DNA of 64,000 bases from the NCBI RefSeq assembly GCF_020386635.1, contig NZ_CP081942.1:1674001-1738000 (forward strand), in the 5' to 3' direction. The position numbers and the translations under genes are program-made. Numbering within the stretch: the first letter of the stretch is position 1; every line of letters begins with the position of its first letter. Origin of the DNA: Pseudomonas sp. MM211 (lineage in GTDB: Bacteria; Pseudomonadota; Gammaproteobacteria; Pseudomonadales; Pseudomonadaceae). The notes beneath the pieces are model-generated. The model searched no databases. It was not told the DNA's origin and was given only the letters and a program-made list of their open reading frames with translations. Below are positions 54,516 through 64,000 of the stretch, in pieces.

Positions 54516-55732
54516 GCTCCCTTGAATGCCTTCAGCGCGGCAAGGCGCTCGCGATTAAGCGCTTCGCCCAGTTCCGCGCCCTTGTAGCCGCGCTCCAGTA
54601 ACGGTTGCACGACCACTTGGCGAACCGCCTGCATGGCGTCCAGCAGGTAGGCGGCCTGCGGATATTCACGCTGTTCCAACCCATGACGGCCGCGGGCATC
54701 CATCTCGCTGGCCGCGACAAAGGCCTCGAAGCGTTGCGGGCGGCGGAACACGTCAAAGCGCTGCATCAGCTCCAGTAGGGTCGAGGCGCGCAACTCCAGG
54801 GCACGGTGTGCGTGGGTATGAAACTCGCCGACCAGCTCGGCCAACTCCTGGCACTCCCGAGGCACCTTGCAGCGGCTGTTGATCGCCTTGATCAGCGGGA
54901 TACCTCGGTGCTCATGAGCTATGTGTCGGGGCCAATCGGCAGGTTTGGTCAGCCCCTTGCCCACGTCATGCAGCAGGCAGGCCCAGCGCACCGGCAGAGG
55001 TTGCCCGTGCTCGGCGCACTGGCGCAGCACGGCCAGCACATGAATGCCAGTGTCGACCTCCGGGTGGTGTGCCGCTGGCTGCGGCACGCCAAAGAGGGCA
55101 TCCACCTCTGGCAGCATGGCCGCCAAGGCGCCGCAATCGCGCAGCACTTGAATGAAAACATCAGGCCTCGGTTCCATCAGCGCGCGGGACATCTCCTTCC
55201 AGCTGCGCTCGGGCGTGAGAGCGTCCAGCTCACCGGATTCGGCAAGCTGGCGCATCAGCGTCAGGGTCTCGGCTGCCACGGTAAAGCCTAGCGGTGCATA
55301 GCGGGCAGCGAAGCGGGCCACGCGCAGAACGCGCAGCGGATCTTCGGCAAAAGCTGGAGATACATGGCGCAGCTGTTTGGCGGCGAGGTCGCGTTGCCCG
55401 CCGTACGGGTCAATAAGCTGGCCGTATTGGTCTTCGGCGATGGCGTTGATGGTCAGGTCGCGGCGGATCAGATCCTCTTCCAGCGTTACTTCCGGGCTGG
55501 CGTGGAAGGTGAAACCGCCGTAGCCGCGGCCACTCTTGCGTTCGGTGCGTGCCAGCGCATATTCCTCACCGGTTTGCGGGTGCAGAAACACCGGAAAATC
55601 TGCACCGACCGGGCGATAGCCCGCTTCCAGCATGGCCTCTGCAGTGCTGCCAACCACGACCCAGTCGATCTCGGTGACCGGCCGCCCGAGTAGGCGGTCG
55701 CGTACCGCGCCGCCGACTTTGTAGATATGCAT
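54512..55732 (-). CDS. cca: CCA tRNA nucleotidyltransferase with HD domain
   Basis: Adds or repairs the 3' CCA end of tRNAs and has phosphohydrolase activity. 406 residues, the long bacterial class. The nucleotidyltransferase site is [20 protein letters not shown] near residue 8, with [12 protein letters not shown] near 90. The HD domain is seen at [12 protein letters not shown] near 250. ATG 55732 ([12 protein letters not shown]) has GGAG upstream and is preferred to ATG 55747. Its TAG stop lies in the right arm of the 54461-54515 palindrome. Confidence 0.95.
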   Translation of the reverse strand: MHIYKVGGAVRDRLLGRPVTEIDWVVVGSTAEAMLEAGYRPVGADFPVFLHPQTGEEYALARTERKSGRGYGGFTFHASPEVTLEEDLIRRDLTINAIAEDQYGQLIDPYGGQRDLAAKQLRHVSPAFAEDPLRVLRVARFAARYAPLGFTVAAETLTLMRQLAESGELDALTPERSWKEMSRALMEPRPDVFIQVLRDCGALAAMLPEVDALFGVPQPAAHHPEVDTGIHVLAVLRQCAEHGQPLPVRWACLLHDVGKGLTKPADWPRHIAHEHRGIPLIKAINSRCKVPRECQELAELVGEFHTHAHRALELRASTLLELMQRFDVFRRPQRFEAFVAASEMDARGRHGLEQREYPQAAYLLDAMQAVRQVVVQPLLERGYKGAELGEALNRERLAALKAFKGA

Positions 55733-55793
55733 AGGGATCTCCGTCATGGGCAGAGGATAACCGCTGCGTCGGAGCCTGTCGTCGCGTAGGCAT

Positions 55794-55818
55794 CACCGGG
55801 CCCAGGTTGGGCCCGGTG
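55794..55818 (-). terminator. Hairpin at the end of the spoVR gene
   Basis: CACCGGGCCC (55794-55803) and GGGCCCGGTG (55809-55818) with a five-base loop start two bases past the spoVR stop. Very GC-rich, no T-run; a likely but unproven terminator of the three-gene operon. Confidence 0.6.
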
Positions 55819-55819
55819 T

Positions 55820-57388
55820 TCAGAGGGGAGGGATGTGCAGATCCAGACGTGGCAAGTCGCCGTCCGAGGCGGCGTTCTTCGGTGGTACGTGGTGAGTATT
55901 GACGATCTGTTCACCTTGCAGCGTTTGCAGGTGAATATCGAAACCCCACAAGCGGTGCAGGTGTTTGAGCACGTCTTCGGTGGAGTTGCCCAGTGGTTTA
56001 CGATCGTGTTGGAAGTGGCGCAAGGTCAGTGAGCGATCGCCACGTCGGTCGATGTTCCATATCTGTACGTTGGGTTCGCGATTGCCCAGGTTGTACTGGG
56101 CAGCCAGGATTTCGCGAATGACCTGGTAGCCGGGTTCATCGTGGATGGCCGGTACGCTCAGTTCGTCTTTCTGGTCGTCGTCGAGAATGCTGAACAACTT
56201 GAGGTCGCGGATGACCTTGGGCGATAGGTACTGGAGGATGAAGCTCTCGTCCTTGAAGCTGGTCATGGCGAATTTCAGTGTGCTCAGCCAGTCGCTGCCG
56301 GCGATGTCGGGGAACCAGTGGCGATCCTCCTCGGTCGGCTCTTCGCAGATGCGGCGGATGTCGCGGTACATGGCAAACCCCAGGGCGTAGGGGTTGATGC
56401 CGCTGTAGTAAGGGCTGTCGAAAGACGGCTGAAGCACCACGCTGGTGTGTGATTGCAAAAACTCCATCATGAAGCCCTCGGTAACGAGGCCCTCGTCGTA
56501 GAGGTCGTTCATCAGGGTGTAGTGCCAGAACGTTGCCCAGCCTTCGTTCATCACCTGAGTCTGGCGCTGTGGATAGAAGTACTGGGCGATCTTGCGCACG
56601 ATGCGGATCACTTCGCGCTGCCAGGGCTCGAGCAGCGGCGCATGTTTTTCCAGAAAATAGAGGATGTTTTCCTGCGGCTCTGCCGGAAAGCGCTTGTTGT
56701 CCTCATCGCCGGCCTTGCTGGCGCTCTTGGGGATGGTACGCCACAGGTCGTTGATCTGGCGCTGCAGGTGCTCTTCGCGATCTTTCTGACGACGGCGCTC
56801 TTCCTCGGCTGATATCGGGTAAGGGCGTTTGTAGCGATCCACGCCGTAATTCATCAGCGCATGGCAGGAGTCGATCAGATCCTCGACCGCATCGATGCCA
56901 TGGCGCTCTTCGCACTGGGTGATGTACTGCTTGGCGAACACCAGGTAATCGATGATCGAACTGGCGTCCGTCCAGGTGCGGAACAGGTAATTACCCTTGA
57001 AGAAGCTGTTGTGTCCATAGCAGGCATGAGCGATCACCAGCGCCTGCATGGTGATGGTGTTTTCCTCCATCAGGTAGGCGATGCAAGGGTCGGAGTTGAT
57101 CACGATTTCGTAGGCCAGGCCCATCTGCCCACGGCTGTAGGATTTCTCGGTGCTGAGAAACTGCTTGCCGTACGACCAGTGGTGATAGCCCAGCGGCATG
57201 CCCACGGAGGCATAGGCATCCATCATCTGCTCGGCGGTGATCACCTCAATCTGGTTCGGGTAGGTATCCAGTGCGTAGCGTTCGGCGAGCCGGCTGATTT
57301 CCCGGTCATAGTCGCGGATCAGCTCGAAGGTCCATTCCGACCCAGTGGACAGGGGCTGGCGTTTCCTGCTGCTGGCGTTGCTGCTCAT
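55820..57388 (-). CDS. SpoVR-family protein
   Basis: 522-residue protein of the SpoVR/YcgB family, function unknown. Landmarks are [20 protein letters not shown] at the N-terminus, [20 protein letters not shown] near 70, [20 protein letters not shown] near 125 (histidine-rich) and [18 protein letters not shown] near 300. It is always linked with prkA and yeaH and takes part in the same nutrient/stress response; a metal-binding role for the histidines is inferred. ATG 57388 has GGAGG and overlaps the yeaH stop. The longer frame upstream is a shadow of yeaH. Confidence 0.92.
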   Translation of the reverse strand: MSSNASSRKRQPLSTGSEWTFELIRDYDREISRLAERYALDTYPNQIEVITAEQMMDAYASVGMPLGYHHWSYGKQFLSTEKSYSRGQMGLAYEIVINSDPCIAYLMEENTITMQALVIAHACYGHNSFFKGNYLFRTWTDASSIIDYLVFAKQYITQCEERHGIDAVEDLIDSCHALMNYGVDRYKRPYPISAEEERRRQKDREEHLQRQINDLWRTIPKSASKAGDEDNKRFPAEPQENILYFLEKHAPLLEPWQREVIRIVRKIAQYFYPQRQTQVMNEGWATFWHYTLMNDLYDEGLVTEGFMMEFLQSHTSVVLQPSFDSPYYSGINPYALGFAMYRDIRRICEEPTEEDRHWFPDIAGSDWLSTLKFAMTSFKDESFILQYLSPKVIRDLKLFSILDDDQKDELSVPAIHDEPGYQVIREILAAQYNLGNREPNVQIWNIDRRGDRSLTLRHFQHDRKPLGNSTEDVLKHLHRLWGFDIHLQTLQGEQIVNTHHVPPKNAASDGDLPRLDLHIPPL

Positions 57389-58656
57389 GTCGAAAGCCTC
57401 CGCTGGAACAGTTCGCGGAATACCGGGTAGATGTCGCCCGCCGATACCAGTTGCTGCTGGGCGAAGGTCTCGTCGAAGGCTTCGGCGACCCGTTCGTATT
57501 CGAACCACAGGGCCTGGTGTTCGCGCGGGGTGATTTCCACGTAGGTGAAGTACTGCACGAAGGGCATGATCTGCTTGATCAGGATGTCGCGGCACACCGG
57601 TGAGTCGTCGTTCCAGTTGTCACCGTCGGAAGCCTGGGCGCCGTAGATGTTCCATTCGTTGACCGGATAACGCTCGGCCATGATCTCCTGCATCATTTTC
57701 AGGGCGCTGGACACGATGGTGCCGCCGGTTTCCCGCGAGTAGAAGAACTCTTCCTCGTCCACTTCCTTGGCGCTGGTGTGGTGGCGGATGAAGACCACGT
57801 CGATCTTGTCGTAATTGCGCTTGAGGAACAGGTAGAGAAGGATGAAGAAGCGCTTGGCGACATCTTTGGTCGCCTGGGTCATGGAGCCGGATACGTCCAT
57901 CAGGCAGAACATCACCGCCTTGGAGCTGGGAGTGGGGTGTTTGACCAGCAAGTTGTACTTGAGGTCGAACGTGTCGAGAAACGGAACGCGGTGAATGCGC
58001 GCGCTAAGCCGCTCTATTTCGGCTTCGAGGAGCTGAATATCGCCGAAGTTGTCCGGTTCTTCTCTACGCAGGCGTTCCAGCTCGGCTTTGGTCTCCCGCA
58101 GCTTTGCCCGGCTGCTGCCGGATAGCGCGATGCGCCGCGCGTGAGCCGAACGCAAGGTGCGGATGATGTTGATCCGCGACGGGTTGCCCTCGCTGCTGAT
58201 ACCGGCGCGTACGGTCTTGAAGGTCTCGGCGCCGGTCAGATGGCGTTTTACCAAATTGGGCAGCTCCAGATCCTCGAACATGAAATCGAGAAATTCTTCC
58301 TGAGTGATCTGAAAGACGAATTCATCCATGCCATCGCCGGAATTGCTGGCCTTGCCAGCACCCTGGCCGCCACCACCGCCCTGCGGACGTGGGATGCGTT
58401 CGCCAGCGATGAAATCCTTGTTGCCGGGATGCACGACGGTCTGTTTGCCGCCCCGGCCATGGTGCAATACCGGTTCGTCGATATCGCGCCCTGGAATGCT
58501 GATCTGTTCGCCGTGTTCCATGTCGGTGATGGAGCGGCGGCTGACCGCCTCTTCCACGGCCTTCTTGATGTGATCACGGTAACGACGGATGAACCGCTGG
58601 CGGTTCACCGTGCTCTTGTTCTTGCCATTCAGGCGACGGTCGATCACGTAGCTCAT
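57385..58656 (-). CDS. yeaH: DUF444/YeaH-family von Willebrand A-domain protein
   Basis: 423-residue protein. A charged N-terminal region ([20 protein letters not shown]) leads to a glycine-rich linker near residue 95 ([12 protein letters not shown]) and a VWA domain with the MIDAS motif [16 protein letters not shown] near 250. It is the middle gene of prkA-yeaH-spoVR and probably works with the PrkA kinase. ATG 58656; the stop overlaps spoVR by four bases. Confidence 0.93.
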   Translation of the reverse strand: MSYVIDRRLNGKNKSTVNRQRFIRRYRDHIKKAVEEAVSRRSITDMEHGEQISIPGRDIDEPVLHHGRGGKQTVVHPGNKDFIAGERIPRPQGGGGGQGAGKASNSGDGMDEFVFQITQEEFLDFMFEDLELPNLVKRHLTGAETFKTVRAGISSEGNPSRINIIRTLRSAHARRIALSGSSRAKLRETKAELERLRREEPDNFGDIQLLEAEIERLSARIHRVPFLDTFDLKYNLLVKHPTPSSKAVMFCLMDVSGSMTQATKDVAKRFFILLYLFLKRNYDKIDVVFIRHHTSAKEVDEEEFFYSRETGGTIVSSALKMMQEIMAERYPVNEWNIYGAQASDGDNWNDDSPVCRDILIKQIMPFVQYFTYVEITPREHQALWFEYERVAEAFDETFAQQQLVSAGDIYPVFRELFQRRLST

Positions 58657-58728
58657 ACAAGCCCTCCGGGCGCTACAGGCTTCAAGCCACGGGCGGCTGA
58701 GCCGCCATGGCCTGAAGCCTGAGGCCGC

Positions 58729-60651
58729 TTACTGCGATTTACGTACGCGCAAATACCATTCGGACAGCAGGCGAACCTGCTTCTCGGTGTAGCCGCGCTC
58801 GACCATGCGGTTGACGAAGTCGTTGTGCTTCTGCTGATCCTCTTTGCTGGCTTTGGCGTTGAAACTGATGACGGGCAGCAGATCCTCAGTGTTGGAGAAC
58901 ATCTTCTTCTCGATGACCACGCGCAGCTTCTCGTAGCTCAGCCAGGTCGGATTCTTGCCGTTGTTGTTGGCGCGGGCGCGCAGCACGAAGTTGACAATTT
59001 CGTTGCGGAAGTCTTTCGGGTTGCTGATGCCGGCCGGTTTCTCGATCTTCTCCAGCTCCTCGTTGAGGGCTACGCGGTTGAGGATTTCACCGGTCTCCGG
59101 GTCGCGGTACTCCTGATCCTGGATCCAGAAATCGGCGTACAGCACGTAACGGTCGAAGATGTTCTGGCCATATTCGCTGTAGGACTCGAGATAAGCGGTC
59201 TGAATCTCCTTGCCGATGAATTCGATGTAGCGCGGTGCCAGGTACTCCTTGATGAAGCGCAGGTAACGCTCGCGCACTTCGCTGGGGAACTGTTCCTGCT
59301 CGATCTGCTGTTCCAGCACATAGAGCAGATGCACCGGGTTGGCGGCGATTTCATGGGGGTCGAAGTTGAACACCTTGGAGAGAATCTTGAAGGCGAAGCG
59401 GGTCGACAGACCATTCATGCCTTCGTCGACGCCAGCGGCATCGCGGTATTCCTGAATCGACTTGGCCTTGGGGTCGGTGTCCTTGAGGTTCTCGCCGTCG
59501 TAGACGCGCATCTTCGAGTAGATGTTGGAGTTGTCCGGCTCCTTGAGGCGCGACAGGGTAGAGAACTGGGCGAGCATCTTCAGGGTGTCCGGCGCGCAGT
59601 GGGCGTTGGCCAGCGAGCTGCTGATCAACAGCTTGTCGTAGATCTTGATCTCGTCGTTGACGCGCAGGCAGTAGGGCACCTTGACGATGTAGATACGGTC
59701 GATGAACGCTTCGTTGTTCTTGTTGTTGCGGAAGGTGTGCCATTCCGATTCATTGGAGTGGGCCAGCAGAATACCGTTGTAGGGGATCGCCCCCAGGCCT
59801 TCGGTGCTGTTGTAGTTGCCTTCCTGAGTGGCAGTGAGCAGTGGATGCAGCACCTTTATCGGTGCCTTGAACATCTCGACGAACTCCATCAGGCCCTGGT
59901 TGGCCCGGCACAGCGCGCCCGAGTAGCTGTAAGCGTCGGCATCGTTCTGCGGGTACTCTTCGAGCTTGCGGATATCCACTTTGCCGACCAACGCAGAGAT
60001 ATCCTGGTTGTTCTCGTCGCCGGGCTCGGTCTTGGCGATGGCGATCTGATTGAGGATCGAGGGGTAGAGCTTGACCACGCGGAACTGGCTGATATCGCCC
60101 CCGAACTCGGCCAGGCGCTTGCTGGCCCACGGCGACATGATGCTACCCAGATAGCGTCGTTCAATGCCGTAATCTTCTGCGAGGATGGCGGCGTCCTCAT
60201 CTGCATTGAATAGCCCAAGAGGAGATTCGAATACCGGTGAGCCCTTGATGGCGTAAAAGGGCACCTTCTCCATCAGTTGTTTGAGCTTCTCGGCCAGGGA
60301 CGATTTACCGCCACCGACGGGGCCTAGCAGATAAAGGATCTGTTTCTTTTCTTCCAGGCCTTGAGCTGCGTGGCGGAAGTAGGAAACGATCTGCTCAATG
60401 CACTCTTCCATGCCATGGAAGTCGGCGAAGGCGGGGTAGCGGCGGATCACCTTATTGGAAAATATGCGTGATAAACGCGAGTTGTGCGACGTATCGAGCA
60501 GCTCCGGCTCGCCGATTGCCATCAGCAGGCGTTCGGAAGCACTGGCGTAGGTGCTGCGATCCTGTTTGCACAGTTCGAGGTACTCTTGCAGCGAGTACTC
60601 CTCCTGGCGGGTCGCCTCGAATCGTTGCTGGAAGTGACTGAAAATGCTCAT
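58729..60651 (-). CDS. prkA: PrkA/YeaG-family serine protein kinase
   Basis: 640-residue AAA-type kinase implicated in nitrogen-starvation and stress adaptation. The Walker A site is LLGPVGGGKSSLAEKLK near residue 105. The large C-terminal PrkA domain includes KNNEAFIDRIYIVKVPYCLR and EYLAPRYIEFIGKEIQTAYL. ATG 60651 (MSIFSHFQQRFE) has GAGG upstream; the earlier frame start at 60705 is poor. It is the first gene of a conserved three-gene operon. No promoter box could be recognised in the long upstream region. Confidence 0.94.
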   Translation of the reverse strand: MSIFSHFQQRFEATRQEEYSLQEYLELCKQDRSTYASASERLLMAIGEPELLDTSHNSRLSRIFSNKVIRRYPAFADFHGMEECIEQIVSYFRHAAQGLEEKKQILYLLGPVGGGKSSLAEKLKQLMEKVPFYAIKGSPVFESPLGLFNADEDAAILAEDYGIERRYLGSIMSPWASKRLAEFGGDISQFRVVKLYPSILNQIAIAKTEPGDENNQDISALVGKVDIRKLEEYPQNDADAYSYSGALCRANQGLMEFVEMFKAPIKVLHPLLTATQEGNYNSTEGLGAIPYNGILLAHSNESEWHTFRNNKNNEAFIDRIYIVKVPYCLRVNDEIKIYDKLLISSSLANAHCAPDTLKMLAQFSTLSRLKEPDNSNIYSKMRVYDGENLKDTDPKAKSIQEYRDAAGVDEGMNGLSTRFAFKILSKVFNFDPHEIAANPVHLLYVLEQQIEQEQFPSEVRERYLRFIKEYLAPRYIEFIGKEIQTAYLESYSEYGQNIFDRYVLYADFWIQDQEYRDPETGEILNRVALNEELEKIEKPAGISNPKDFRNEIVNFVLRARANNNGKNPTWLSYEKLRVVIEKKMFSNTEDLLPVISFNAKASKEDQQKHNDFVNRMVERGYTEKQVRLLSEWYLRVRKSQ

Positions 60652-61142
60652 GACTTCACCTCGCTCGATGCTTGGAGCCGGCCGGGATCGGTCGAGCGGG
60701 TGCATGCAGACCCGGAGCTTGCGCTACCGAGATGAATCCCCCGAGCACCCCGCAGCTAGTCAGAACCTCGTGGTCGGCCTGTCCGTGGCGTGGCAGGTTC
60801 AAGGACAGCCGCCGAGCGAGTAATACCCGCGCGGCGTATCGGCTGCCTTCTCCCGCCATGACCATTCGTTGCATGGCCTGACTGTCTGCTGAAGGTGGTT
60901 ACCGATGGCCCGTTCGGCCGATTGGCCGGCTACCTGAATTGGGATGGCCTGAGGTAAGGATAGTTCGGAATCGCCAAGGTCAAGGCGCAATCGCAGGCAG
61001 TCGTGCCGTTGCAGCACTCTGGGGAGAGCCGAGCCCAGTGCTGGCGCGGGCCTGGCGGCTAAAATTTTTTATGGACTGCCATCCTTGGCGGCCAACTTGC
61101 GGGTTGTCGCCAGCGAGGTTGCAAATGGCTCCCGGCGATTTT
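60652..61142. other. 491-bp region between prkA and glpE
   Basis: It must hold the prkA promoter (minus strand). An AT-rich patch, TAAAATTTTTTATGG, lies at about 61059-61073. No convincing sigma-54 or sigma-70 boxes, no RNA gene and no credible small gene was recognised. Confidence 0.5.
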
Positions 61143-61472
61143 TCATTCCGGCTGGCTGGAGGCGGTTTCCTGTGGGTAAGTGTTGCGCCAGAGTTCGAAG
61201 CCGCCGTCGAGGCTGTAAACGTCGGAAAAACCCTGGCCAACCAGGTAGGCGGCTGCGTTCTGGCTGGAGTTGCCGTGGTAGCAGGCGACGATCACTGGCC
61301 CATCGAGATCGGCCTTGGCAATGAAATCAGCCAGGGAGTAGTTGTCCAGGTGCTGCGAGCCGCTGATATGCCCGGCAGCGAAACTTTGTGGGTCACGGAC
61401 GTCGACTACCACAGCACCATTCTCACGCAGGGCCTGGGCCTGCTCCGGGGGGATGCGTTTGAACTCGCTCAT
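61143..61472 (-). CDS. glpE: Thiosulfate sulfurtransferase GlpE
   Basis: 109-residue single-domain rhodanese. It has [16 protein letters not shown] near residue 22 and the active-site loop [16 protein letters not shown] near 63, with cysteine 65 as nucleophile. It moves sulfur from thiosulfate to cyanide or thioredoxin. ATG 61472 overlaps the apaH stop, placing it last in rsmA-apaG-apaH-glpE. Confidence 0.93.
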   Translation of the reverse strand: MSEFKRIPPEQAQALRENGAVVVDVRDPQSFAAGHISGSQHLDNYSLADFIAKADLDGPVIVACYHGNSSQNAAAYLVGQGFSDVYSLDGGFELWRNTYPQETASSQPE

Positions 61473-62293
61473 GCTGTTTCCTCGCTACAGTCGCAGCGAT
61501 GGTATTCGCCGCTGTCGATATTCATCAAAGTCAAACTACCCCCCCACACGCAGCCCGAGTCCAGGGCAAATACCCCAGGTTCATCGCAATGTCCCTCCAG
61601 GGAAGCCCAGTGGCCGAAGACGATCTTATGGCCACGGGTTTTGCGCTGCTTGTGGCTGAACCAGGGAAGGTAGCCGGCGGGAGCCGTACCAAGGCCTTCC
61701 TTGCTTTTCAGATCCAGGGTGCCGTCCGCCTTGCAGAAGCGCATACGGGTGAAGTAGTTGGTGATCACCCGCAGCCGCGTCACACCTTGCAGCTCCTTGT
61801 TCCAGCGCGCGGGTTCGTTGCCGTACATGCCGTCGAGGAACATTGGGTAGAGGGCGTCGTCACGCAGGGCGTTCTCGACTTCTTCAGCGCGCCTGAGCGC
61901 CTTGGCCATGTTCCATTGCGGGGGAATGCCTGCATGTACCAGCGCTATATCGCGCTGCTCATCGTAGTGCAGCAGCTTCTGTTTGCGCAGCCAGTCGAGT
62001 AAGTCGTCGCGATCGGCTGCCTCAAGGATTTCCCGCAACGTGTCGCCACGCTTGAGCCGTTCAATATTGCGTGAGGCGGCCAGCAGGTGCAGGTCGTGAT
62101 TGCCCAGTACACAGACCAGTGAATCACGCATTCGGTACAGAAACCGTAAGGTTTCCAGCGATTCGGGCCCGCGATTGACCAAGTCGCCGACCAGCCACAG
62201 CCGATCCCGCTCAGGATCGAAGGCGACACGCTCCAGTAAGCATTGCAGCGGCTTCAGGCAACCTTGTAGATCACCAATGGCATAGGTTGCCAT
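61469..62293 (-). CDS. apaH: Bis(5'-nucleosyl)-tetraphosphatase, symmetrical
   Basis: Hydrolyses Ap4A to two ADP and removes Np4-type mRNA caps. 274 residues. The metallophosphatase motifs are [13 protein letters not shown] at residue 4, [13 protein letters not shown] near 35, LGNHDLHLL near 64 and FGHWASLEG near 225. ATG 62293 overlaps the apaG stop by one base. Confidence 0.97.
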   Translation of the reverse strand: MATYAIGDLQGCLKPLQCLLERVAFDPERDRLWLVGDLVNRGPESLETLRFLYRMRDSLVCVLGNHDLHLLAASRNIERLKRGDTLREILEAADRDDLLDWLRKQKLLHYDEQRDIALVHAGIPPQWNMAKALRRAEEVENALRDDALYPMFLDGMYGNEPARWNKELQGVTRLRVITNYFTRMRFCKADGTLDLKSKEGLGTAPAGYLPWFSHKQRKTRGHKIVFGHWASLEGHCDEPGVFALDSGCVWGGSLTLMNIDSGEYHRCDCSEETA

Positions 62294-62679
62294 CAGTGCA
62301 GGGCACCCGGCACCGCGAGGCGGAAGGGGGCAATGAGGGCGTCGAAGCGCTGACCGTCATTGGCGATCATTTGGTAACTGCCCTGCATGGTGCCAACCTG
62401 GGTCGCCATCAATGTACCGCTGCTATAGCTGTGGCTGGTGCCAGGCTCGATCAGTGGCTGCTCGCCAACCACACCTGCGCCGCGTACCTCCTGAACCTGA
62501 CCATTGCCATCGGTGATCAGCCAGTGGCGCGACAGCAGTTGCGCTGACAGTTCGCCGTTGTTGGCGATGGTCACGTCGTAAGCAAAGGCGAAGCGATTCT
62601 GCTGCGGCTGTGACTGCTCCGGCAGGTAACGGGTGATGATGCTGACGTCGATCTGGTAGCGAGAGTCGGACATGGGCAC
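62293..62679 (-). CDS. apaG: ApaG protein
   Basis: 128-residue single FN3-like-fold protein of unclear function, linked to Co2+/Mg2+ handling in enterobacteria. Conserved parts are [20 protein letters not shown] near residue 30, [16 protein letters not shown] near 63 and [14 protein letters not shown] near 92. ATG 62679. It lies eight bases downstream of rsmA on the same strand. Confidence 0.95.
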   Translation of the reverse strand: MPMSDSRYQIDVSIITRYLPEQSQPQQNRFAFAYDVTIANNGELSAQLLSRHWLITDGNGQVQEVRGAGVVGEQPLIEPGTSHSYSSGTLMATQVGTMQGSYQMIANDGQRFDALIAPFRLAVPGALH

Positions 62680-62687
62680 TCGGTAAG

Positions 62688-63500
62688 TCAGGTGAGCGAG
62701 GGAACGGGTTGTTCGGCTAACTGGTCGGCCAAACGCACGAATGCGGCCAGATCCAGCTGTTCCGGGCGCAAGCTGCCATCGACGCCTGCCGCTTCGATCT
62801 CGCTGGCTGGAAGCAGAGCCTTGAGGGTGTTGCGCAGGGTCTTGCGGCGCTGATTGAACGCTTCGCGCACCACACGCTCGAGCAGATGGTGATCTTTGGC
62901 AGGGTGCGGCAGCTGTTTGTGCGGCGTCAGGCGGACGATCGCTGAATCAACCTTGGGGGGCGGATTGAAGGCACCGGGGCCGACGTTGAACAGGTGCTCC
63001 ACCTCGCAGTGGTACTGCACCATGATCGACAGCCGTCCCCAATCACCGCCGCCGGGGCCGGCAGCCAAGCGCTCGACCACTTCCTTCTGCAGCATGAAGT
63101 GCATGTCGCGGATCAGGTGGGCATTGGCCAGCAGGTGGAAAATCAGCGGTGTGGAGATGTTGTAGGGCAGGTTGCCGACGACGCGCAGGCTGTTGGGTTC
63201 GGCTTGCAGGCGAGCGAAATCGAACTTCAAGGCGTCGCCCTGATTCAGGCGGAAGCGTGGTTCTGCACCGAATTTCGCTTCCAGGATGGGAATCAGGTCG
63301 AGATCCAGTTCGATCACATCGAGTTGTGCACCGCTGTTCAGCAACCCTTCGGTGAGTGCGCCCTGGCCTGGGCCGATTTCCAGCAGGTGTTCGCTATCGC
63401 GCGCATGGATGGCCCGCAGGATGCGATGGATCACCCCGGCATCGTGAAGAAAGTTCTGGCCGAAACGTTTGCGCGCACGGTGTTGGTAGGGCTCGGACAT
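62688..63500 (-). CDS. rsmA: 16S rRNA (adenine-1518/1519-N6)-dimethyltransferase
   Basis: Dimethylates two adenines near the 3' end of 16S rRNA; known as KsgA. 270 residues. The motifs are [11 protein letters not shown] near residue 10, [15 protein letters not shown] near 40 and [14 protein letters not shown] near 109. ATG 63500 ([14 protein letters not shown]) is preferred over the longer frame start at 63530. It lies downstream of pdxA in the conserved pdxA-rsmA-apaG-apaH order. Confidence 0.97.
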   Translation of the reverse strand: MSEPYQHRARKRFGQNFLHDAGVIHRILRAIHARDSEHLLEIGPGQGALTEGLLNSGAQLDVIELDLDLIPILEAKFGAEPRFRLNQGDALKFDFARLQAEPNSLRVVGNLPYNISTPLIFHLLANAHLIRDMHFMLQKEVVERLAAGPGGGDWGRLSIMVQYHCEVEHLFNVGPGAFNPPPKVDSAIVRLTPHKQLPHPAKDHHLLERVVREAFNQRRKTLRNTLKALLPASEIEAAGVDGSLRPEQLDLAAFVRLADQLAEQPVPSLT

Positions 63501-63632
63501 CAAAAAGCAGCTCCAAGCTTCAAGCTGCAAGCATCAAGCAAGAGCATAAAGCGGTCAGGCGAAAACGCGCAGTCTAGCAGGGAACGACCGTCAAGCGCGT
63601 TGCTGCTCGCCGTTGAAGGGGGGCTGAAGGCT
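63501..63632. other. Intergenic region with CAAGC repeats
   Basis: 132 bases between pdxA and rsmA. The rsmA-proximal half holds AGCTTCAAGCTGCAAGCATC, a run of degenerate CAAGC units of a kind common between pseudomonad genes. No promoter was recognised. Confidence 0.4.
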
Positions 63633-64000
63633 TCAGGTCTTGCGTGCACCGCTGCTTTGGGCCATTTCATAGGCGGTCTCCAGTGCGACCTGCAGGCTAC
63701 CGCAATCGATGCGACCAGTACCTGCCAGATCCAGGGCGGTACCGTGATCGACTGAAGTACGGATAATCGGCAAACCGAGGGTTACGTTCACCGCCGCGCC
63801 GAATCCTTTGTATTTGAGCACCGGTAGCCCTTGGTCGTGATACATGGCCAACACCGCATCGCAGTGTTCGAGGTGTTTGGGTGTAAACAGTGTATCGGCG
63901 GGCAGAGGGCCGATAAGGTTCAAGCCTTCGGCACGCAGTTGCTGCAGTGTCGGTTCGATGATCTCCATCTCTTCGCGCCCTAAGTGGCCGCCTTCACCGG
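63633..64000 (-). CDS. pdxA: 4-Hydroxythreonine-4-phosphate dehydrogenase (5' end beyond window)
   Basis: C-terminal 122 residues of PdxA, a pyridoxal-phosphate biosynthesis enzyme. Translating from the window edge gives [20 protein letters not shown], then [17 protein letters not shown] (metal-binding histidine) and [16 protein letters not shown], all typical of PdxA. The start lies outside the window. It heads the pdxA-rsmA-apaG-apaH set. Confidence 0.94.
   Translation of the reverse strand, partial: GEGGHLGREEMEIIEPTLQQLRAEGLNLIGPLPADTLFTPKHLEHCDAVLAMYHDQGLPVLKYKGFGAAVNVTLGLPIIRTSVDHGTALDLAGTGRIDCGSLQVALETAYEMAQSSGARKT

Noticed and set aside
60652..61142. Sigma-54 promoter for prkA
   Set aside because: No TGGCAC-N5-TTGC match found on the minus strand of this interval.

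Overview
The window is about 64 kb of a high-GC Pseudomonas chromosome. Gene content and order support this: the accBC-prmA-dusB block, the rpsU-dnaG-rpoD macromolecular-synthesis block, apaGH-rsmA-pdxA, ANR-type anaerobic boxes, Fur-type boxes, CioAB, a MapZ-like PilZ protein and the paired palindromic repeats typical of pseudomonads. Species cannot be fixed from the sequence alone. No tRNA, rRNA, CRISPR array, phage or complete transposon was seen.

Layout. (1) 1-7.8 kb, minus strand: dusB (cut by the window edge), a zinc-ribbon DUF3426 protein, prmA, accC, accB, aroQ and dsbD, all housekeeping. (2) 8-20 kb: a MATE exporter, then an iron-uptake island. It holds two FecI/FecR/receptor sets pointing at each other across a strong bidirectional terminator, plus a third TonB receptor without a signalling domain. 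(3) 20.2-23.1 kb: the cyanide-insensitive oxidase operon cioAB with a 47-residue DUF2474 subunit and a perfect ANR box. (4) 23.1-25.4 kb: a repeat-rich, AT-richer accessory stretch with one DUF262/DUF1524 GmrSD-like nuclease. (5) 25.4-41.4 kb: a TldD/PmbA-like pair, rlmG, an orphan TRAP binding protein, a LysR regulator divergent from a GguC/ketoglutarate-semialdehyde dehydrogenase pair, fpr, a TerC-CBS membrane protein, mscL, two small genes under probable ANR promoters, a GNAT enzyme, radA and a PilZ adaptor. (6) 41.5-47.1 kb: a Cache-domain two-component system next to a cstA-yjiX-yjiA operon (carbon-starvation/pyruvate uptake). (7) 47.4-64 kb: rpoD, dnaG, rpsU, tsaD, plsY, folB, folK, cca, the spoVR-yeaH-prkA stress operon, glpE-apaH-apaG-rsmA and the end of pdxA.

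How parts work together. The FecIR modules sense occupied receptors and switch on receptor genes when Fur is relieved. ANR probably ties cioAB and two small proteins to oxygen level. The Cache kinase/LuxR-type regulator probably tunes uptake of a small carboxylate through CstA. prkA-yeaH-spoVR is a conserved nutrient/stress kinase module.

The most noteworthy non-genic structures are a 266-bp MITE-like element at 47.1 kb and what looks like its internally deleted derivative at 54.5 kb, several palindromic repeats whose terminal TAG forms the stop codon of the adjoining gene, a nine-copy hexanucleotide tandem repeat inside the DUF3426 gene, and two ANR-box promoters driving very small genes. 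No whole system could be called new with confidence; the strongest candidates are in the findings.
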